From contig OY969915.1 in assembly GCA_963704545.1 (NCBI GenBank), positions 1,364,001-1,428,000 on the forward strand: a stretch of DNA of 64,000 nucleotides, read 5' to 3'. Shown here one piece after another: positions 8,115-16,533 of this stretch (positions are counted from its first letter, which is position 1; every line of letters begins with the position of its first letter). A model generated the notes under the pieces. It did not search any database. It saw only the letters and a list, made by a program, of their open reading frames with translations, and was not told the DNA's origin. This DNA is from VRUE01 sp963704545 (lineage in GTDB: Bacteria; Actinomycetota; Thermoleophilia; Solirubrobacterales; 70-9). The translations under genes and the position numbers were made by a program.

Positions 8115-10304
8115 ATGTCCATCGCCAAGGTCGAGCCGCTCACCACCGCACGCGCCCTGCACGGGCCCTTCGACTACCGGCTGCCCGAGGCGATGGCCGG
8201 CCTCGAGGTCGGCAGCGTGGTCCGGGTGCCGTTCGGGCGACAGCGGATCCTCGGCGTCGTGGTGGGTCTTGCCGAGTCCTCCGAGTTGCCCCCCGAGCGG
8301 CTGGCGGAGCCGATCGAGGCGCTCGAGGCCGGTGCCCCGCCGGAGCTCGTCCGGCTCGGCCTCTGGATCGCCCGCGAGTACTGCTCCACCGCCTCCAGGG
8401 GCCTGCAGCTGGCACTGCCGCCGGGGACGGGCGCCGCCGGGCAGCGGGTGCGCTCGCGGCTGGAGCTGCGGGCGGAGATCGCCGCCGCGGGTGAGGAAGC
8501 CCTCAGCGGCGGCGAGCGACTGGGGGTGAAGCAGCGGGCGGTGCTGGAGGCGCTGCGGGCAGGGGAGATGGCGGCGGCGGAGCTGGCCAGCGCGGTCGGC
8601 TCCGACCGCGCCGTCCTTCGCCGTCTCGAGGAGCGCGGCCTGATCGCCACCCACAGCTCGCTGGTGCGCCGCCGCTCCGTCCAGCCCGACGTCGGGGCAG
8701 CCGGTGGCCGTCCCGAGCTGCTTCCCGAGCAGGTCGCCGCGGTGGAGGGGATCGTCTCCGCGCTCGACGGCGAGGCCGGCGCGCCGCGCGAGGTCCTCCT
8801 GCACGGCGTCACCGGCTCGGGTAAGACCGAGGTCTACCTGGCGGCGGTCGAGGCGGCCCTGGCCCGCGGCCGGGGCGCGATCGTCCTCGTCCCCGAGATC
8901 GGCCTCGCCCCGCAGGCGGTGGCGCGCTTCCGGGCGCGGCTGGGCGACCGCTTCGCCGTCCTGCACTCCGCTCTCTCCGACGGAGAGCGCTACGACGAGT
9001 GGCGGCGCCTGCGCAGCGGTGAGGCGAGCGTCTGCGTCGGCCCCCGCTCGGCTGTCTTCGCCCCGGTCGCCGACCTCGGGCTGGTCGTGATCGACGAGGA
9101 GCACGACGCCTCCTACAAGCAGGAGGGCGACCCCTGCTACGACGCCCGGGCCGTCGCCCGCAAGCGCGCGGCCGACTGCGGCGCCGTGCTGGTCGCCGGC
9201 ACCGCGACGCCGCGGCCGGAGACCTGGCTGGAGATGCCGCGCCTGGAGCTGCCGCGGCGCGTCGACGGCCGCGCGATGCCGCCTGTGCGGGTTCTCGACA
9301 TGCGCGAGGCCGATCCCCGGTCCGGCCCGCTGCACCCGCAGACCTGGGAGGCGCTGGGAGCCGTGCGCGAGGCCGGCGCGAAGGCGATCGTGATGGTCAA
9401 CCGCCGCGGCTTCGCCCCCTGGCTCACCTGTCGCTCCTGCGGCAGGCACTGGGACTGCCCCAACTGCGACGTCTCGCTGATCGTCCACCGCCACAGCGGC
9501 CGCCTCGTCTGCCACCACTGCGCCCACACCGAGGCGCTGCCGCGCGCCTGTGGCGATTGCGACTCGACCACGCTCTCCCAGGCGGGGGTGGGGACGGAGC
9601 AGATCGAGGCCCTGCTTGCCGAGCGGCTGGCGCCGATGCCGGTCTTCCGCCTCGACGCCGACACCGCCAGCGGCCGCGGTGCCCACGCCCGCATCCTCGC
9701 CGCCTTCGGCGAGGCGGAGTCCGCCGTCCTCGTCGGCACCCAGATGGTCGCCAAGGGGCACGACTTCCCCGAGGTGACCCTGAGCGCGATCCTCGATGCG
9801 GACGCGACCCTGAGGTTCCCCGACTTCCGCGCGGCGGAGCGGACCTTTGCCATGGTCGCCCAGCTCGCCGGCCGCAGCGGCCGCGGTCCCGCGGGCGGTG
9901 AGGTGATCGTCCAGACCCTTGCCCCGACCGCGCCCAGCGTCGTCCACGCCGCCGGCCACAACGCCACCGCCTTTCTCGCCGAGGAGGTCGAGCGGCGCGG
10001 GGCGCTGCGCTACCCGCCCTTCTCCCACCTGACCCGGATCGTGCTCAAGGCGGAGGTCGAGGGACGGCTCGACCGTGCCGCCGCCGAGCTGGCCGACGCC
10101 CTCTCATCCGCCGTCCCCGACGACACCGACCTGCTCGGCCCCGCGCCGATGTTCCGCGTCCGCAACCGCCACCGCCGCCGCTTCCTGCTCAAGGCCACCG
10201 ACCGGGAGGCGACGATCGCCGCGGTGCGCGACACGGTCGAGACTCTGGCCGCCGACCGTGCCCTCCGCGACGTCGCGATCTCGGTCGACGTCGATCCGCA
10301 GTAA
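8115..10304 (+). CDS. priA: Primosomal protein N' (PriA)
   Basis: DNA helicase family protein that recognises stalled forks for replication restart. The N-terminal 3'-DNA-binding domain is followed by GVTGSGKT (Walker A, about 232-239) and VIDEEHDASYK (Walker B, about 325-335). Zinc-binding cysteines follow (CRSCGRHWDCPNC, then CHHC; about 438-470). The C-terminal helicase lobe includes VGTQMVAKGHDFP and AGRSGRG. ATG 8115 is preferred over GTG 8091 because TACCGT (8102-8107) lies 7 nt before it and the family's conserved N-terminus begins here. 729 aa is normal. def, fmt and rsmB follow, a widespread gene order. Confidence 0.95.
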   Translation: MSIAKVEPLTTARALHGPFDYRLPEAMAGLEVGSVVRVPFGRQRILGVVVGLAESSELPPERLAEPIEALEAGAPPELVRLGLWIAREYCSTASRGLQLALPPGTGAAGQRVRSRLELRAEIAAAGEEALSGGERLGVKQRAVLEALRAGEMAAAELASAVGSDRAVLRRLEERGLIATHSSLVRRRSVQPDVGAAGGRPELLPEQVAAVEGIVSALDGEAGAPREVLLHGVTGSGKTEVYLAAVEAALARGRGAIVLVPEIGLAPQAVARFRARLGDRFAVLHSALSDGERYDEWRRLRSGEASVCVGPRSAVFAPVADLGLVVIDEEHDASYKQEGDPCYDARAVARKRAADCGAVLVAGTATPRPETWLEMPRLELPRRVDGRAMPPVRVLDMREADPRSGPLHPQTWEALGAVREAGAKAIVMVNRRGFAPWLTCRSCGRHWDCPNCDVSLIVHRHSGRLVCHHCAHTEALPRACGDCDSTTLSQAGVGTEQIEALLAERLAPMPVFRLDADTASGRGAHARILAAFGEAESAVLVGTQMVAKGHDFPEVTLSAILDADATLRFPDFRAAERTFAMVAQLAGRSGRGPAGGEVIVQTLAPTAPSVVHAAGHNATAFLAEEVERRGALRYPPFSHLTRIVLKAEVEGRLDRAAAELADALSSAVPDDTDLLGPAPMFRVRNRHRRRFLLKATDREATIAAVRDTVETLAADRALRDVAISVDVDPQ

Positions 10305-10368
10305 CGAAGACGCCTGGACCACTGTTGTCAAGGGGGAGAGTTTCAGACCCCAGGCCCTTAGCTCAGGT

Positions 10369-10596
10369 ATGGAGGCTGGTTTTCTTGCAGTTGTCGCGGC
10401 CGACCTTGCACACGGTCAGATTGCACTGACCGACATTGGAACGGGCGCGATGGTTGGTGGTCTGCTCGGCGAGATAGCAGTCCGGATAGCACCTCTGTTT
10501 GGGCGCGAGTTGAAGGTGGACGGATGGCGCGAGGGAATGTTCTTCGGCGCTCTGATTGTCTTTGCCGCCTGGGTCTCCAACGGATTGGAGGGGTAA
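10369..10596 (+). CDS. Small hypothetical protein, 75 aa
   Basis: Starts ATG at 10369 (MEAGFLAVVAADLAHG) and ends ISNGLEG-like at VSNGLEG. It has a Gly-rich stretch (IGTGAMVGGLLG) and a hydrophobic C-terminal segment (FFGALIVFAAWV) that could cross the membrane. Third-position GC is clearly lower than in priA or def, suggesting a lineage-specific or acquired gene. One base separates it from the next small gene, so they form a pair. No family is recognised. Confidence 0.5.
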   Translation: MEAGFLAVVAADLAHGQIALTDIGTGAMVGGLLGEIAVRIAPLFGRELKVDGWREGMFFGALIVFAAWVSNGLEG

Positions 10597-10597
10597 A

Positions 10598-10789
10598 ATG
10601 CCGTTCATGTGGGAGAGGCGCATTCTGTCCTCGCTGACCGTCATCGTCCTTGGGGCAATTGGCGGGATGATCGGCGTGCATGGCTTCGTCCTCTTCCTGT
10701 ACGTGGCTGTGTTTGTTCCGCTGGTGATGATCTTGGGCGTCGTTTTCGAGCCGTGGATACAGGTCCGGCATCGAAGCCATCTGCGCTGA
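10598..10789 (+). CDS. Small membrane protein, 63 aa
   Basis: MPFMWERRI followed by two hydrophobic segments (about 9-30 and 31-50) and a short basic tail (VRHRSHLR). The start follows the stop of the preceding 75-aa frame by one base (TAAAATG), so coupling is likely. As with its partner, codon use is less GC-biased than the flanking housekeeping genes. A similar pair of tiny membrane proteins lies after dprA at 48112-48599. Function unknown. Confidence 0.5.
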   Translation: MPFMWERRILSSLTVIVLGAIGGMIGVHGFVLFLYVAVFVPLVMILGVVFEPWIQVRHRSHLR

Positions 10790-10811
10790 GTCGATCCATA
10801 CAATCGGTCTT

Positions 10812-11453
10812 GTGAGCGAGCGGGCCGAGACCGATACCGACAACGCCGAGCGCGAAGCGCTCGAAGCCGAGCTGCAGCAGCGCCGCGAGGCCGCGCTGGC
10901 CCACGTGGTCAAGTTCGGTGACCCGGTGCTGAAGAGCAAGGCCTCGCCGGTGCGCGATTTCGGCCCCGAGCTGCGGTCCGGGGTCGAGCGGATGATCGGG
11001 ATCATGCGCGACGGGATGGGAGTGGGGCTGGCCGCCACCCAGCTCGGGGTGCTGCGTCGCCTACTCGTCTTCCAAGCCGGCCCCGACAGCGAGCCGACGG
11101 CGCTGGTCAATCCCGAGATCGAGTGGCTCTCGGACGAGGTCGTGGTCGCCGAGGAGGGCTGCCTCAGCCTGCCTCGCGTCTCGATGGACGTCGAGCGCCC
11201 GCTGCACGTCCGGATCGGCGGGCGCGACGTCGAAGGTGCTGAGATCCGCCTCGAGGCCTCCGGCCTGGAGGCGCGCGTGCTCCAGCACGAGATCGACCAT
11301 CTCGACGGCGTGCTGATCCTTGACCGCGCCCCCCGCCAGCAGCGCAAGGGCGCTCTTCGCGCCCTGCGCGAGGGCGGCAGCTACAGCCCGCCGCTGGCCG
11401 ATGAGGACGAGGCGGGCGAGGGCGAGCACCGCGAGCCTCGCACTGACGCGTGA
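10812..11453 (+). CDS. def: Peptide deformylase
   Basis: Removes the formyl group from nascent protein N-termini. The three motifs are intact: GVGLAATQ (motif 1), EGCLSLP (motif 2, metal-binding Cys) and QHEIDHLDG (motif 3, two metal-binding His and catalytic Glu). 213 aa, with a charged 30-residue N-terminal extension and an acidic C-terminal tail beyond the usual core. TACAAT (10799-10804) lies 7 nt before the GTG start, so leaderless expression is likely. It overlaps fmt by GTGA. Confidence 0.95.
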   Translation: MSERAETDTDNAEREALEAELQQRREAALAHVVKFGDPVLKSKASPVRDFGPELRSGVERMIGIMRDGMGVGLAATQLGVLRRLLVFQAGPDSEPTALVNPEIEWLSDEVVVAEEGCLSLPRVSMDVERPLHVRIGGRDVEGAEIRLEASGLEARVLQHEIDHLDGVLILDRAPRQQRKGALRALREGGSYSPPLADEDEAGEGEHREPRTDA

Positions 11454-12355
11454 GAACGGTCTACCTCGGCACCTCGGAGTTCGCCGGCGTGGTCCTGCGA
11501 CGGCTCGCCGAGTCCACGCACCGCCCCCTGCTCGTCGTCACCCCGCCCGACCGGCCGAAGGGCCGTGGCCGTCGTGCCCAGTCGCCCCCCGCCGCCGAGG
11601 CCGCGCGCGAGCTGGAGATCGAGCTGCTCCAGGCCGCCGACGTCAACGACGAGGCGGCGCTGGAGCGGATTCGCGCCGTGCGCCCGCAGGCGCTCGCGGT
11701 CTGCGCCTTCGGCCAGATCGTCCGCGAGCCGCTGCTCTCGGAGTGGCCGATGCTCAACGTGCACCCCTCGCTCCTGCCCCGCTGGCGGGGCGCCGCGCCG
11801 ATCGAGCGCACGATCATGGCCGGGGACGAGCGCACCGGGGTGTGCGTGATGCGGGTGAGCGAGGGGCTCGACTCCGGCCCGGTCGTCCTGCGCGAGGAGG
11901 CTCCGGTCGGCGTCGAGGATGACTTCGAGGCCCTCTCGGCGAAGCTCGCCGCGCTCGGTGGCGACCTCCTGGTCGGGGCGCTCGACCTGCTGGCCGAGGG
12001 AGCGCTCGATTTCACCGAGCAGGACGAGGAGGGGGTCACGTATGCGGAGAAGATCGGTGCCGAGGAGCGGCGTCTCGATCCCTCGCGCTCGGCGGCTGAG
12101 CTCGCCCGGGTCGTCCGCGCCCTGACCCCGCACGTCGGCGCTTATCTCGAGACCAGCGGCGGCGAGCGGCTCGGGGTTCGCCGCGCCCGTTCGGTCGACG
12201 TCTCCGTCAAAGCCGGCGAGTTGCGCGCCGAGTGGGGGGCGCTGCTGCTCGGCTGTGGCCAGGGGGCGCTGCGCCTGGAGGTTGTGCAGCCGGCCGGGGG
12301 CAGGCCGATGGCGGCGGACGCCTTCCTCCGCGGCCACCCGCTGCCGAAGCTGTGA
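11450..12355 (+). CDS. fmt: Methionyl-tRNA formyltransferase
   Basis: Formylates initiator Met-tRNA using 10-formyl-THF. The catalytic core has LNVHPSLLPRWRGAAPIER (Asn/His of the formyltransferase fold) and AGDERTGVCVMR, with the C-terminal OB-like domain after about residue 205. 301 aa is normal. The GTG start overlaps the def stop and the 3' end overlaps the rsmB start, so def-fmt-rsmB are probably translationally coupled. Confidence 0.95.
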   Translation: MRTVYLGTSEFAGVVLRRLAESTHRPLLVVTPPDRPKGRGRRAQSPPAAEAARELEIELLQAADVNDEAALERIRAVRPQALAVCAFGQIVREPLLSEWPMLNVHPSLLPRWRGAAPIERTIMAGDERTGVCVMRVSEGLDSGPVVLREEAPVGVEDDFEALSAKLAALGGDLLVGALDLLAEGALDFTEQDEEGVTYAEKIGAEERRLDPSRSAAELARVVRALTPHVGAYLETSGGERLGVRRARSVDVSVKAGELRAEWGALLLGCGQGALRLEVVQPAGGRPMAADAFLRGHPLPKL

Positions 12356-13785
12356 TCGCGCCCGCCCGTCTGCTCGCCTTCGAGACGATCAGGGCGACCT
12401 TCGAGGACGGCGCCCACACCGAGCGGGCCTTTCGCGAGGCTGCCGACCCGCGCGAGCTCGACGGTCGCGAGCGGGCACAGGCCCAGCGACTCGCCTTCGG
12501 CGCCGTGCAGCGGCGAGGGACGATCGACGCCGCCCTCGACCAGCTCGTCGACCGGCCCCTGCGCCAGCTCGACCCGCCCGTCCTGGCCGGCCTGCGGTTG
12601 GGCGCCTACGAGCTGCTCTTTGCCGACGGAACCCCCGATCACGCCGCCGTCGACCAGGCGGTCGAGCTGGTCAAGCGGGCCGGTGCCGCCCACGCCTCGG
12701 GGTTCGTCAACGCCGTGCTGCGACGCGCGGCCCGCGAGCGCGACGACGCGCTGGTGGCGTCCCTGCTTGGCGACGACTCGACCGCGGAGGCGGCCTCCGT
12801 CGCGCACTCGGCCCCGCTCTGGCTGGCGCAGATGTGGTGGCGCGAGCTCGGCCCCGATGACGCCCGCTCGCTGCTTGCGGCCTGCAACGAGCCTTCCGAG
12901 CACGCCTTCCGGGTCAACACCCTCCGCATCGACCCCGACGCGGTCCTGGTCAAGCTGCACGAGGCAGGGGTCAACGCTCGCCCCTCCGCTTCCGGTGCGC
13001 CTTATGTGGTTATAGACCGTAAAAAGCGCACCGGAAGCGGGGGTGGGCCCCTGGAGGCCCCGGAGATGGTCGTGGTCGAGGGGAGGACGGGGGACCTCGT
13101 GCCGGAGCTGGTTGCGGCCGGCGAGCTGACCCCGCAGAGCCGCGGCTCCGCCGCCGTTGTCGAGCTGCTCGACCCCCGGCCCGGACAGCACGTGCTCGAC
13201 CTCTGCGCTGGGCCGGGGATCAAGACCGGCCAGATCGCGGCGCGGATGGAGGACCGCGGCGAGGTGATCTCGGTCGAGAGCGACTCCGCGCGGGCGGCCG
13301 AAGTGGCCGCTCAGGCCCAGCGCCTGGGGCTGCGCAGTGTCACCGTGATCGAGGTCAACGCCGGCGCGGCGGGGATGGCACCCGGCTTCGACCGCGTCCT
13401 TCTCGACCCGCCCTGCTCGGATCTCGGCGCGCTCGCGTCCCGGCCGGACGCACGCTGGCGCAAGTCGCCGCAGGCGATCGAGCGCCTGGCCGGGGAGCAG
13501 CGACAGTTGCTGGTGCGCGGCTTGGAGGCGCTTCGACCGGGTGGCCTGCTCGTCTACTCGACCTGCACGATCTCTCGCCGCGAGAACGAGGGCCAGATGG
13601 CCGGCCTACTCGCCGCCGCCGGGTCCGGCGACGTTCCAGGCTTCACGGTCGACGACCTCGGCGCCCTCGCTCCCGGCCTCGCCTCGCCCGCCGACGACCG
13701 CTGCCTGCAGGTGCGGCCGGACCGCGACGGCACGACCGGGTTCTTCATCTGCCGCCTGAAGCGCGATGATGGTCCCGATGACTGA
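12352..13785 (+). CDS. rsmB: 16S rRNA (cytosine-967) methyltransferase RsmB (Sun)
   Basis: The N-terminal NusB-like RNA-binding domain (to about 140) is followed by a SAM-dependent methyltransferase domain. LDLCAGPGIKT binds SAM, DPPCSDLGAL is the first catalytic-Cys motif (usually DPPCSGLG) and YSTCTISRREN holds the second Cys. The GTG at 12352 overlaps the fmt stop and gives 477 aa. About residues 212-230 (ASGAP to KRTGSG) are encoded by an in-frame palindromic insert lying in a variable region before the SAM-binding core. Confidence 0.92.
   Translation: MIAPARLLAFETIRATFEDGAHTERAFREAADPRELDGRERAQAQRLAFGAVQRRGTIDAALDQLVDRPLRQLDPPVLAGLRLGAYELLFADGTPDHAAVDQAVELVKRAGAAHASGFVNAVLRRAARERDDALVASLLGDDSTAEAASVAHSAPLWLAQMWWRELGPDDARSLLAACNEPSEHAFRVNTLRIDPDAVLVKLHEAGVNARPSASGAPYVVIDRKKRTGSGGGPLEAPEMVVVEGRTGDLVPELVAAGELTPQSRGSAAVVELLDPRPGQHVLDLCAGPGIKTGQIAARMEDRGEVISVESDSARAAEVAAQAQRLGLRSVTVIEVNAGAAGMAPGFDRVLLDPPCSDLGALASRPDARWRKSPQAIERLAGEQRQLLVRGLEALRPGGLLVYSTCTISRRENEGQMAGLLAAAGSGDVPGFTVDDLGALAPGLASPADDRCLQVRPDRDGTTGFFICRLKRDDGPDD
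12986..13040 (+). repeat. In-frame palindromic element inside rsmB
   Basis: Perfect 15-bp arms, CCGCTTCCGGTGCGC (12986-13000) and its inverse (13026-13040). Between the shared arm ends lies a 19-nt interior with a GGT-TATAG-ACC tip. It encodes SGAPYVVIDRKKRTGSG without disturbing the frame. The ribD copy (19822-19872) shares the arms, the interior length and the reading frame. Confidence 0.85.
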
Positions 13786-14017
13786 GCCTCCGGCCGCAGA
13801 GGGCTTGATGCGTCGGGCAGCCTGCCCTGGCTGCGGCGAACCCTGGCTGCGGCCGACGCAGCTCCCCGGCCGCTTCCGCTGCGTGTACTGTCTGCGCCGC
13901 TTCGAGCTCGTCTCGCAGTGCCCCAACTGCGGCGAGCACCAGACCATCGCCCGGATGAGCACGACCGAGGACATGACCTGCCAAATGTGTGGAGATTCGA
14001 TGTTGAGGCCGGTATGA
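13778..14017 (+). CDS. Small zinc-ribbon protein
   Basis: 79 aa (83 if ATG 13766 is used). Six cysteines form three CxxC pairs: CPGCGEPW, CVYCLRRF and CPNCGE, with a further CQMCGD near the C-terminus, so two zinc ribbons are likely. ATG 13778 overlaps the rsmB stop (ATGACTGA). It lies between rsmB and rpe, where other bacteria often carry Ser/Thr kinase or GTPase genes. Function unknown; a nucleic-acid or protein-binding role is only a guess. Confidence 0.7.
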   Translation: MTEPPAAEGLMRRAACPGCGEPWLRPTQLPGRFRCVYCLRRFELVSQCPNCGEHQTIARMSTTEDMTCQMCGDSMLRPV

Positions 14018-14042
14018 GTTTTCGCGTCCTGGTGGGTCGATC

Positions 14043-14729
14043 ATGAGCGAGCGGATGGGAGAGCTGATCGCCTCGCCGCGGGTCGCGCCCTCGATCCTCT
14101 CGGCCGACTTCGCGCAGCTGGGCACCCAGCTGGACGAGGTGATGGACGCAGGCGCGCGGGTGATCCACTTCGACGTGATGGACGGGCACTTCGTCCCGCC
14201 GATCACCATCGGGCCGCTGGTCGCGTCCTCGATCGCCGACCGGGTACATGCCGCGGGGGGCGCTGTCGACGTCCACCTGATGATCGAGAGCCCGGAGCGC
14301 CAGATCGAGGCCTTCGCCGCGGCCGGCGCCGACTCGATCACCATCCACGAGGAGGCGACCCCGCACGCCCACCGCACCCTCGCCGCGATCCGCGAGCTCG
14401 GCTGTCTCGCCGGCATCGCGATCAACCCCGGCACCCCGGCTGAGGCGATCGCCGAGCTGCGCGGCCTCGCCGACATCGTCCTCTGCATGACGGTCAACCC
14501 CGGCTGGGGTGGCCAGGCCTTCATCGAGACCTCTCCCGCCAAGGTCTCCCGCCTGAAGGCACTTGTCGGTCATGCGAAGATCGAGGTTGATGGCGGTATC
14601 GACGCCTCGACCGCGGGCTCTGTGGCCAAGGCCGGGGCCTCGCTGTTCGTTGCCGGCTCGGCCGTGTTCGGCTCCGACGATCCCGCTTCCGCCTATTCCG
14701 AAATCGCAGCAGCGGCTAGCGCTGCCTAG
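14043..14729 (+). CDS. rpe: Ribulose-phosphate 3-epimerase
   Basis: Interconverts ribulose 5-phosphate and xylulose 5-phosphate. VAPSILSADFAQLG, IHFDVMDGHFVPPITIG, VDVHLMIESP, MTVNPGWGGQAF and EVDGGID are the metal- and phosphate-binding motifs of the TIM barrel. 228 aa is normal, with a short extra N-terminus. It ends convergently with the antiporter gene on the other strand; the two stop codons overlap by a few bases. Confidence 0.95.
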   Translation: MSERMGELIASPRVAPSILSADFAQLGTQLDEVMDAGARVIHFDVMDGHFVPPITIGPLVASSIADRVHAAGGAVDVHLMIESPERQIEAFAAAGADSITIHEEATPHAHRTLAAIRELGCLAGIAINPGTPAEAIAELRGLADIVLCMTVNPGWGGQAFIETSPAKVSRLKALVGHAKIEVDGGIDASTAGSVAKAGASLFVAGSAVFGSDDPASAYSEIAAAASAA

Positions 14730-16525
14730 CCGCGAGCTATCAGGGCTCCAATCACCTCCTGCCACCAGGCCTTCTCCGCCGGTTCTTCGGGACCGACCCG
14801 CTGGGCGCGGCGTTCGCACCAGTTCGCCAGCGAGCGTCGGTCGCCGACGGCGACCACCGTCTCGGTGGTGAGCGCGTAGCGGCCGTCGGCGAGGGCGACG
14901 AGGGCGCTCAACCGGTCGCGGCGACTGCGCAGGACCGCGATGACCGCGATGCCGTTCACCGAGCTCGGCGCCGACGGGTCCTCGAGATCTCCGCCCGGCC
15001 CGACCGAGAAGATCTGCGGGGCACCACGCTGCGGCAGGCGGGGCGGCGCGGGCATGCCCACCGGGCCCTCGTGCCAGCGCTTCGTCAGCTCCTCGACCTC
15101 CTCGAGCAGCTCGCTGCGGACGAGGATGTGGAGCTCGTCTCCCTCGCGCACCACGGTCGAGCCGCGCGGCGGGAGCGCGTGGCCGTCGCGGACGATGACG
15201 TTGACCAGCGCGTCGCGCGGCAGCCCCAGTTCGCGCACCAGATGGCCGGCCGCGGCGGCGCCGGGCTTGAGCCGGTAGGAGACGACGTCGCCACCCATGC
15301 GGCGGATCCGTCCCGACTCGAGCAGGCGCCGCGGCAGCGCCGGCTCGTCGGTGGTCAGCCCGAGCCGCTGCGCCAGCGGCTCGAAGCTCGCCCCCTGGAC
15401 CAGGGTCGAAGTGACGACGACGAAGAAGACGATCGCGAAGAGCTGCTCGCCGGCGCCGACCCCGGCGACGGCGGGGAAGGTGGCGAGCCAGATCGGCGTC
15501 GCTCCGCGCAGCCCGGCCCAGCCGAGCATCGCCCGCTCTCGGAAGTCGAGCGGCGAGAAGAGGGTGGCGGCGAAGGCGGCGACGGGGCGGGCGAGCAGGA
15601 TCAGCACGGCTGAGAGGGCGAGGCTTTCCCAGGCGACGTCGCCGAGCGTGCTGGGGAAGACGAGCAGGCCGAGCATGATGAAGAGGCCGATCTGGGCGAC
15701 CCAGCCGACACCCTCGTGGAAGGCGACGATCGTGCGCCGGGCAGGGATGCGGGCCGAGCCGAGGGCGAGGGCGGTGAGGTAGACGGCGAGGAATCCCGAT
15801 CCGTGGGCGACCTCCGCCAGCCCGAAGGCGAGCCCGGCGATCGCGATCGTCGCCACCGGGTAGATCCCGTCCGTCGGCAACCGCGCCCGGTCGAGGGCGA
15901 TCGTGGCGACTCGGCCCAGGGCGATGCCGATCACCGCGCCGATCGCCAGTTTCAGGGCGAGCAGGCTTGCCATGTCGGCGAGGCCGTAGCCCGGCTCCTG
16001 GATCCATTCGATGAAGCCGATCACGAGCAGCAGCGCGACCGGGTCGTTCATCCCCGACTCGCCCTCGAGCGAACGCGCCAGCCGCTTCTTCAGAGTCGAG
16101 CGGCGCAGCACGGCGAAGATCGCGGCGGAGTCGGTGGCGGCGATCGCGGCGCCGACGATCATCCCTTCCAGCACGCTGATGCCGAAGATCCAGTGGGCCG
16201 CGAGCCCCGCTGCGCAGGCGGTCACCGCGGTTCCGACCGTCGCCAGTGAGGCTGCCGTGCCCAGCACCGGCCGGATCTCCGACCATCCCGCGGTCAGCCC
16301 GCCCTCGAAGAGGATCAGGACGAGGGCGATCGTGCCGAGGGTGCGGGCCAGCTCGGCGTCGTCGAACTCGATCCCGCCGATCCCCTCCGAGCCGGCCAGC
16401 ATCCCCAGCCCGAGGAAGAGCAGCAGGCCCGGGATGCGCATCCGCTCGGCGAGCAGGGCGCCGACGATGCCGGCCGCGAGCAGGCCGCCGCCGATCAGGA
16501 TCAGCTCGGCGTCGTGTCCCCCCAC
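14726..16525 (-). CDS. cvrA: K+/H+ antiporter of the CPA1 family (CvrA/NhaP2-like)
   Basis: 599 aa. Residues 1 to about 390 form a Na+/H+ exchanger domain of about 12-13 membrane spans, with conserved ATDSAAIFAVL and GESGMNDPVALLL motifs. Next come a TrkA-C/RCK-C regulatory domain (about 400-490, GGDVVSYRLKPGA to ELHILVRSELL) and a C-terminal soluble region. This three-part layout matches the NhaP2/CvrA potassium-proton antiporters, which act in volume and K+ homeostasis. It is first of a minus-strand group but is unrelated in function to the two sugar genes upstream. Confidence 0.85.
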   Translation of the reverse strand: MGGHDAELILIGGGLLAAGIVGALLAERMRIPGLLLFLGLGMLAGSEGIGGIEFDDAELARTLGTIALVLILFEGGLTAGWSEIRPVLGTAASLATVGTAVTACAAGLAAHWIFGISVLEGMIVGAAIAATDSAAIFAVLRRSTLKKRLARSLEGESGMNDPVALLLVIGFIEWIQEPGYGLADMASLLALKLAIGAVIGIALGRVATIALDRARLPTDGIYPVATIAIAGLAFGLAEVAHGSGFLAVYLTALALGSARIPARRTIVAFHEGVGWVAQIGLFIMLGLLVFPSTLGDVAWESLALSAVLILLARPVAAFAATLFSPLDFRERAMLGWAGLRGATPIWLATFPAVAGVGAGEQLFAIVFFVVVTSTLVQGASFEPLAQRLGLTTDEPALPRRLLESGRIRRMGGDVVSYRLKPGAAAAGHLVRELGLPRDALVNVIVRDGHALPPRGSTVVREGDELHILVRSELLEEVEELTKRWHEGPVGMPAPPRLPQRGAPQIFSVGPGGDLEDPSAPSSVNGIAVIAVLRSRRDRLSALVALADGRYALTTETVVAVGDRRSLANWCERRAQRVGPEEPAEKAWWQEVIGALIARG

Positions 16526-16533
16526 AGCGATCC

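Noticed and set aside
13554..16286. Very long open frames antisense to real genes, for example opposite rpe and the antiporter
   Set aside because: The high GC third-position bias leaves opposite frames open. Their products are Arg/Pro/Gly-rich low-complexity sequence without any family motif, and real genes with clear motifs occupy the other frame.
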